Positions 60,374 through 64,000 of a DNA stretch of 64,000 bases are shown one piece after another (position 1 is the first letter of the stretch; the number at the start of each line of letters is the position of its first letter). The stretch is from Arsukibacterium perlucidum DSM 18276 (lineage in GTDB: Bacteria > Pseudomonadota > Gammaproteobacteria > Enterobacterales > Alteromonadaceae), in NCBI RefSeq assembly GCF_000382165.1, contig NZ_KB907710.1, positions 1 to 64,000 on the forward strand, read 5' to 3'. The notes under the pieces are model-generated. The model made no database searches. It saw only the letters and a program-made list of their open reading frames with translations, and had not been told where the DNA came from. A program made the position numbers and the translations under genes.

Positions 60374-62727
60374 CGCTGGAAATCGCCCTGGTCTTACTCC
60401 TGCTAATGGCTGCACTGATGCTGTTTATTACTGAGTGGCTGCGGATGGACGTAGTCGCCTTACTGGTATTGTGCGCACTGGCCCTGCTGGGGCTGGTTTC
60501 TCCGGCAGAAGCGGTAAGTGGCTTCAGCAACCCGGCCGTCATTACTGTTTGGGCCATGTTTATTATGAGTGAGGGCTTAACCCGGGCCGGCATCGCCGAC
60601 AGCATCGGCCGGCGGGTTATTCGTTTATCAGGCAACAGCGAAACCCAGATGATCATCGTGATTATGCTGGTTGCCGGTTTGTTATCGGCTTTTATGAGTA
60701 ATATCGGGGTAGTGGCGTTATTGCTGCCTGTTACGGTAGAGGCGGCCCGCCGCTGTGGCATTCCGCCAGCCAAGGTGCTGATGCCGATGGCGTTTGGTGC
60801 CATGCTAGGTGGCCTGCTTACTTTAATTGGTACCCCGCCAAATTTACTGGTGAGTATTGCGCTGGAAAACAATAATCAGCCGGGTTTTAATTTATTCGAC
60901 TTTGCATTGATAGGCTTACCGGTACTGCTGGCAGGTACCTTGTTTGTGGCCTTTATTGGCCGTCATTTACTGCCGGCCACTGATCCGGGCCGGGCCGGGC
61001 TGGCTGGCAGCCGGAATCTGAGCGATCAATATGGTTTGCAGGAGCGGATTTTTGCCCTGCGCTTACCTAAGCCATCGCTACTGGCCGGTCGTACGCTGGA
61101 AGAGTCAGGGTTGATAAATACCGTCGGCCTGGTGGTAATAGCACTGACCCGCGGCAAGGAAACCTTTACCCTGCCATCACGCCAGACAGTGCTCAAAGCG
61201 GGCGATATCGTGTTGGCCCAGGGCAAATTTAACCGTTTTGAACGGCTGCGTAGCTGGAACTCACTTACTATTGAGCGCGAAGCGCCAATGTTGCACGAAA
61301 AACTGTTGGCGGCCAGCGGTCTGGCTGAGCTGGAAGTTGCTGCCGATGGTCCGCTGGCTGACGAAATATTAGAGCATCACCGCTTCCGGGAAAACTATCA
61401 GTTAAATGTACTGGCCGTTAAACGGCCGGGCCAGACTTTGCGCACCCGGCTGGCTGATTTGTCGCTGGCGGGCGGTGATAAAATTCTGGTGCAGGGCAGC
61501 CGCACTGCGCTGGAGGCGATGCAAAAACAGGAAGCGTTCAGTGCGGTAAACCCGTTAAGCGCCGACGATGTAAAACGCCAGTATAAGCTGGAAGAGCGGC
61601 TGTTTGTATTGGGTTTGCCGGCAGACAGCCCGCTGGTAGACAGTACCTTCGCCGATAACCGGCTTGGTGATGCTTTTGATTTCCGGTTACTGGGCCTGTT
61701 TCGTAATGGTGAAATTATTCAGCAGTTTCATTCTGACGACAAACTGGAAGCCGGCGACTTACTCCTGATCCAGGGCCGGGAAGAAGATCTGGATATTCTG
61801 CGTGGCTTTAAAGAGCTGGAGCGGCTGGACGATATGTCGCCTTACCTCGACTTGCTGGCTAAAGGCAAGCTGGAGCTGGTAGAAGCCACCTTGCACCCCC
61901 GTAGTAAATACATCGGCCAGAGCGTCAACGCGCTGCAACTGGATAAACGCTACAAGGTTGAGGTGGCTGCCATCTGGCGCGAGGGCCGCTCCTACCGCAC
62001 GGCACTTGGTAGCATGTTGCTGCAACCGGGTGATGCCTTGCTGATTGTTGGTCCGCGTTCCCGTCTGGCCCAGCTGACTGACAGTGAGCATTTAATCGTT
62101 ATGAACCCGGTGCAGGTAAAACCTATTAATGCCAGTAAGGCACCGCTGGCTGCCGGTTTAATGGGCCTGATGGTGCTGCTGACGGTAACTGGCGTGCTGC
62201 CGATTTATCTTGCTGCAATCCTGGCTGCTACCTTAATGGTCGCCAGCCGTTGCCTGAGCATGGAGCAGGCCTATGCCGCTATCGATTGGCGCTCGATCTT
62301 TCTGATTGCGGGCATGCTGCCGCTTGGTCTGGCAATGCAGCATTCCGGTGCTGCCGCCTGGCTGGCCGGTGGTGTGCAATCCGGTTTAGGTCAGTATGGC
62401 CCCCTGGCCGTGATGGCAGGTTTATATCTGGTTACTGCGCTTGGTACCTTAGTTATTCCCACAGTGGCGCTGGTGCTGATAATGGCGCCCATTGGCTTAA
62501 TGCTGAGTAGCGCATTGGGAGTGAATGGCCAAAGCGCGATGATGGTAGTGGCTGTAGCGGCCACCAGCCTGGCCAGCCCGGTATCCCACGCCGCCAACAC
62601 CCTGGTAATGGGCCCCGGCGGCTATCGCTTCATTGACTACTTAAAAGTAGGCGGGCCGTTAAGCCTGCTGTTATTTGTTATCACTATGGCTTTACTGCCC
62701 GTATTCTGGCCGTTAAGTGGTGGCTAG
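60370..62727 (+). CDS. SLC13-family permease with four RCK_C domains
   Basis: The 785-residue protein has the same layout as the preceding one but carries four TrkA-C-like repeats (about 219-303, 317-395, 404-490, 498-580) between the two membrane halves. Each repeat shows the strand-turn-strand pattern ending in a glycine-rich GD(I/L/K)(V/L)L.QG. The transporter motifs FMSNIGVVALLLP and LIGTPPNLLVS are present. Substrate is unknown. It overlaps the previous gene by 4 bp, so both permeases are probably made together. Confidence 0.88.
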   Translation: MTLEIALVLLLLMAALMLFITEWLRMDVVALLVLCALALLGLVSPAEAVSGFSNPAVITVWAMFIMSEGLTRAGIADSIGRRVIRLSGNSETQMIIVIMLVAGLLSAFMSNIGVVALLLPVTVEAARRCGIPPAKVLMPMAFGAMLGGLLTLIGTPPNLLVSIALENNNQPGFNLFDFALIGLPVLLAGTLFVAFIGRHLLPATDPGRAGLAGSRNLSDQYGLQERIFALRLPKPSLLAGRTLEESGLINTVGLVVIALTRGKETFTLPSRQTVLKAGDIVLAQGKFNRFERLRSWNSLTIEREAPMLHEKLLAASGLAELEVAADGPLADEILEHHRFRENYQLNVLAVKRPGQTLRTRLADLSLAGGDKILVQGSRTALEAMQKQEAFSAVNPLSADDVKRQYKLEERLFVLGLPADSPLVDSTFADNRLGDAFDFRLLGLFRNGEIIQQFHSDDKLEAGDLLLIQGREEDLDILRGFKELERLDDMSPYLDLLAKGKLELVEATLHPRSKYIGQSVNALQLDKRYKVEVAAIWREGRSYRTALGSMLLQPGDALLIVGPRSRLAQLTDSEHLIVMNPVQVKPINASKAPLAAGLMGLMVLLTVTGVLPIYLAAILAATLMVASRCLSMEQAYAAIDWRSIFLIAGMLPLGLAMQHSGAAAWLAGGVQSGLGQYGPLAVMAGLYLVTALGTLVIPTVALVLIMAPIGLMLSSALGVNGQSAMMVVAVAATSLASPVSHAANTLVMGPGGYRFIDYLKVGGPLSLLLFVITMALLPVFWPLSGG

Positions 62728-62737
62728 GGTCAGTGCC

Positions 62738-63262
62738 TTACAACATACTTTTTAGTACATTATCTTTACGGATAAAATGATGGTGCAGGGCTGCGCCAAT
62801 ATGCAGCGCTATCATGCCGATAAGGGCCAGTGCCAGCCAGCCGTGCAGTTCCCGGAACAGCGCATAGTTATAAATATCAACTTGTAACGCGGCCGGCAGC
62901 CTGAACCAGCCAAACACGTCGACTGGCCTGCCGGCAAAATACTGCATCAGATAACCGGACACAGGCATGGCAAACAATAAGATATATAGTAACCAATGCG
63001 ATGCTTTAGCCACAGTTTTTTGCCAGTCAGCCAATTCATCTGGTAACGCGGGCAGCTTATGCTGCAGGCGGTTTATCAGCCTTGCCGTTACCAGTAAAAT
63101 AGCCACAACCCCAAATGCTTTATGGATGTTTAACAGAGTTAACTGCCAGGTTTGCAGTGAAGTTACCATCAGTAGGCCTGCGGCCACCATGGATAATACT
63201 AATGCCGCCATCCCCCAGTGAAATAAACGCATAGACAGTGAAAAACGATCTGTGTTACTCAT
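62738..63262 (-). CDS. Cytochrome b561
   Basis: The 174-residue protein has four membrane helices with heme-ligand histidines in MRLFHWGMAALV, NIHKAFGVVAILL, KASHWLLYILLFAMPVSGY and LHIGAALHHHFI, the usual pattern of bacterial cytochrome b561 (di-heme). It probably passes quinol electrons to a periplasmic partner. It overlaps the peroxidase gene upstream by 8 bp, which points to that partner. Confidence 0.9.
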   Translation of the reverse strand: MSNTDRFSLSMRLFHWGMAALVLSMVAAGLLMVTSLQTWQLTLLNIHKAFGVVAILLVTARLINRLQHKLPALPDELADWQKTVAKASHWLLYILLFAMPVSGYLMQYFAGRPVDVFGWFRLPAALQVDIYNYALFRELHGWLALALIGMIALHIGAALHHHFIRKDNVLKSML

Positions 63263-64000
63263 TATTGCTGCCCTCTAATGCACCTTGTAATTGTTCTTTT
63301 GCCCGGCGCCGGTATGACTCTGCATAGGCTGCGGAGCGCGCGCGCAGAATGGGGTCGGCTGTTGCTTTAATGCCGTCAGGTAACACCAGGGGGTCAAAAT
63401 TAATGGCATGACAATCGCCCTCAAGTTGCGGTGTTGTGCCGGTAAGTACCAGCTGGCCGGCAATAATCTGCTGGCGGCTGTCAGGCCATGCTTTGGTTGG
63501 ATTATTTTCATCATCGGTGGCATCTGCCAGAGTGAATACCCAATCGAACACCACCTGATCAGCGGCTATTCTGGCCGCAATTTCCTGTTGCAGCGCATCA
63601 GGGGCGGTTAAATCAGTGGCAGCGACCGAAACTGTGGGTTGCATCGCCCAGCGCACCGCTTGCTGCTTGCCGTCAGCGTTGACTAAATAAAACGCATTAA
63701 TGCTGTAATAGGTTTCAGCCGCAAAGCTGCCCGTTGCCTGGTATTGCCCGGCCCAGGTTAAAAACTCGCTACTCTCAGGGTGTGCAGCAAAAAATTGTTT
63801 TACTGCTGCCGGGCCAGCCTGAATGGCTTGTATTTGCTGGTAAAAGGTGTGCGGATCGGCCACTGCCATTACCGGCGGCGTATTCATCGCCAGGCGCCAT
63901 TGCTCGGTGCGACTGCTGGCAAAACTTAACGCCATGCTACGAACCGGCGCTTTTAAATCCGGAGCAGTAGGGTTATTGCCCGCAATCGACAAGCGGCCAG
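63255..64000 (-). CDS. Catalase-family peroxidase, N-terminus outside window
   Basis: The visible 248 residues begin with GRLSIAGNNP and show VRSMALSFA, the EQWRLAMNTPPVMAVADP block and the C-terminal FDPLVLPDGI with SAAYAESYRRR. These match the catalase-related peroxidase (SrpA-like) family, which is shorter than true catalases and often exported. The heme-proximal tyrosine would be in SAAYAESY. The N-terminus, including the distal histidine and any signal peptide, lies beyond the right edge. It is translated just before cytochrome b561, a pairing known for this family. Confidence 0.85.
   Translation of the reverse strand, partial: GRLSIAGNNPTAPDLKAPVRSMALSFASSRTEQWRLAMNTPPVMAVADPHTFYQQIQAIQAGPAAVKQFFAAHPESSEFLTWAGQYQATGSFAAETYYSINAFYLVNADGKQQAVRWAMQPTVSVAATDLTAPDALQQEIAARIAADQVVFDWVFTLADATDDENNPTKAWPDSRQQIIAGQLVLTGTTPQLEGDCHAINFDPLVLPDGIKATADPILRARSAAYAESYRRRAKEQLQGALEGSNNE

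Overview
The window is a stretch of conserved gammaproteobacterial chromosome, most like a marine or freshwater member of the Alteromonadales/Chromatiaceae side (Rheinheimera- or Arsukibacterium-like). This placement is an inference. It rests on the gene order tsaE-amiB-mutL-miaA-hfq-hflX-hflK-hflC ... purA ... motX-rnr-rlmB-rpsF-priB-rpsR-rplI-dnaB-alr, on MotX (a part of sodium-driven polar flagellar motors), on the Vibrio/Shewanella-type decarboxylase PanP, and on families common in that group (TIGR03899, TIGR04219, DUF2333, DUF2959, DUF3016). I see no prophage, CRISPR array, rRNA operon or large mobile island. The only mobile DNA is the 3' end of an IS4-family transposase at the left edge.

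Left part (1-14.4 kb): an IS remnant abuts the terminator of the minus-strand operon aroQ-accB-accC. Then come dsbD (-), groES-groEL (+) behind a clear heat-shock (sigma-32 type) promoter, several small genes of unknown role, a MerC-like membrane protein converging on a glycerophosphodiesterase, rsgA-psd (-), orn (+), tRNA-Gly(GCC), a DUF1289 gene and queG (-), whose ends overlap.

Middle (14.4-37 kb): the tsaE-to-hflC superoperon (tRNA modification, cell-wall amidase, mismatch repair, Hfq, membrane protease regulators), a kynureninase-like PLP enzyme flanked by terminators, purA, a lipoprotein peptidase of family S41, motX, rnr, rlmB, the rpsF-priB-rpsR-rplI ribosomal operon, dnaB-alr, then cheX, zur and dusA. 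The nnr (NAD(P)HX repair) gene often found between queG and tsaE is absent. A 15-bp tandem repeat lies in the gap.

Right part (37-64 kb): small exported proteins, a PCu(A)C copper chaperone, DUF2333, an outer-membrane barrel, a hybrid sensor protein with a decayed kinase part but an intact receiver, a REC-DUF3369-GGDEF-EAL protein whose GGDEF is degenerate, ppa and fbp, mpl-ubiX-ABC transporter, panP, and a minus-strand operon of a MenA-like prenyltransferase with fumarate reductase frdABCD. It ends with two overlapping SLC13/RCK permeases and a cytochrome b561 paired with a catalase-family peroxidase that runs off the right edge.

Most of the window is ordinary core genome, and I do not see a convincing new multi-gene system. 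The most interesting leads are the menA-frdABCD operon, the pseudokinase-receiver protein, the degenerate GGDEF next to an intact EAL, the heat-shock promoters, an orphan hairpin upstream of groES, a small 40-codon membrane ORF, and several tail-to-tail gene overlaps.
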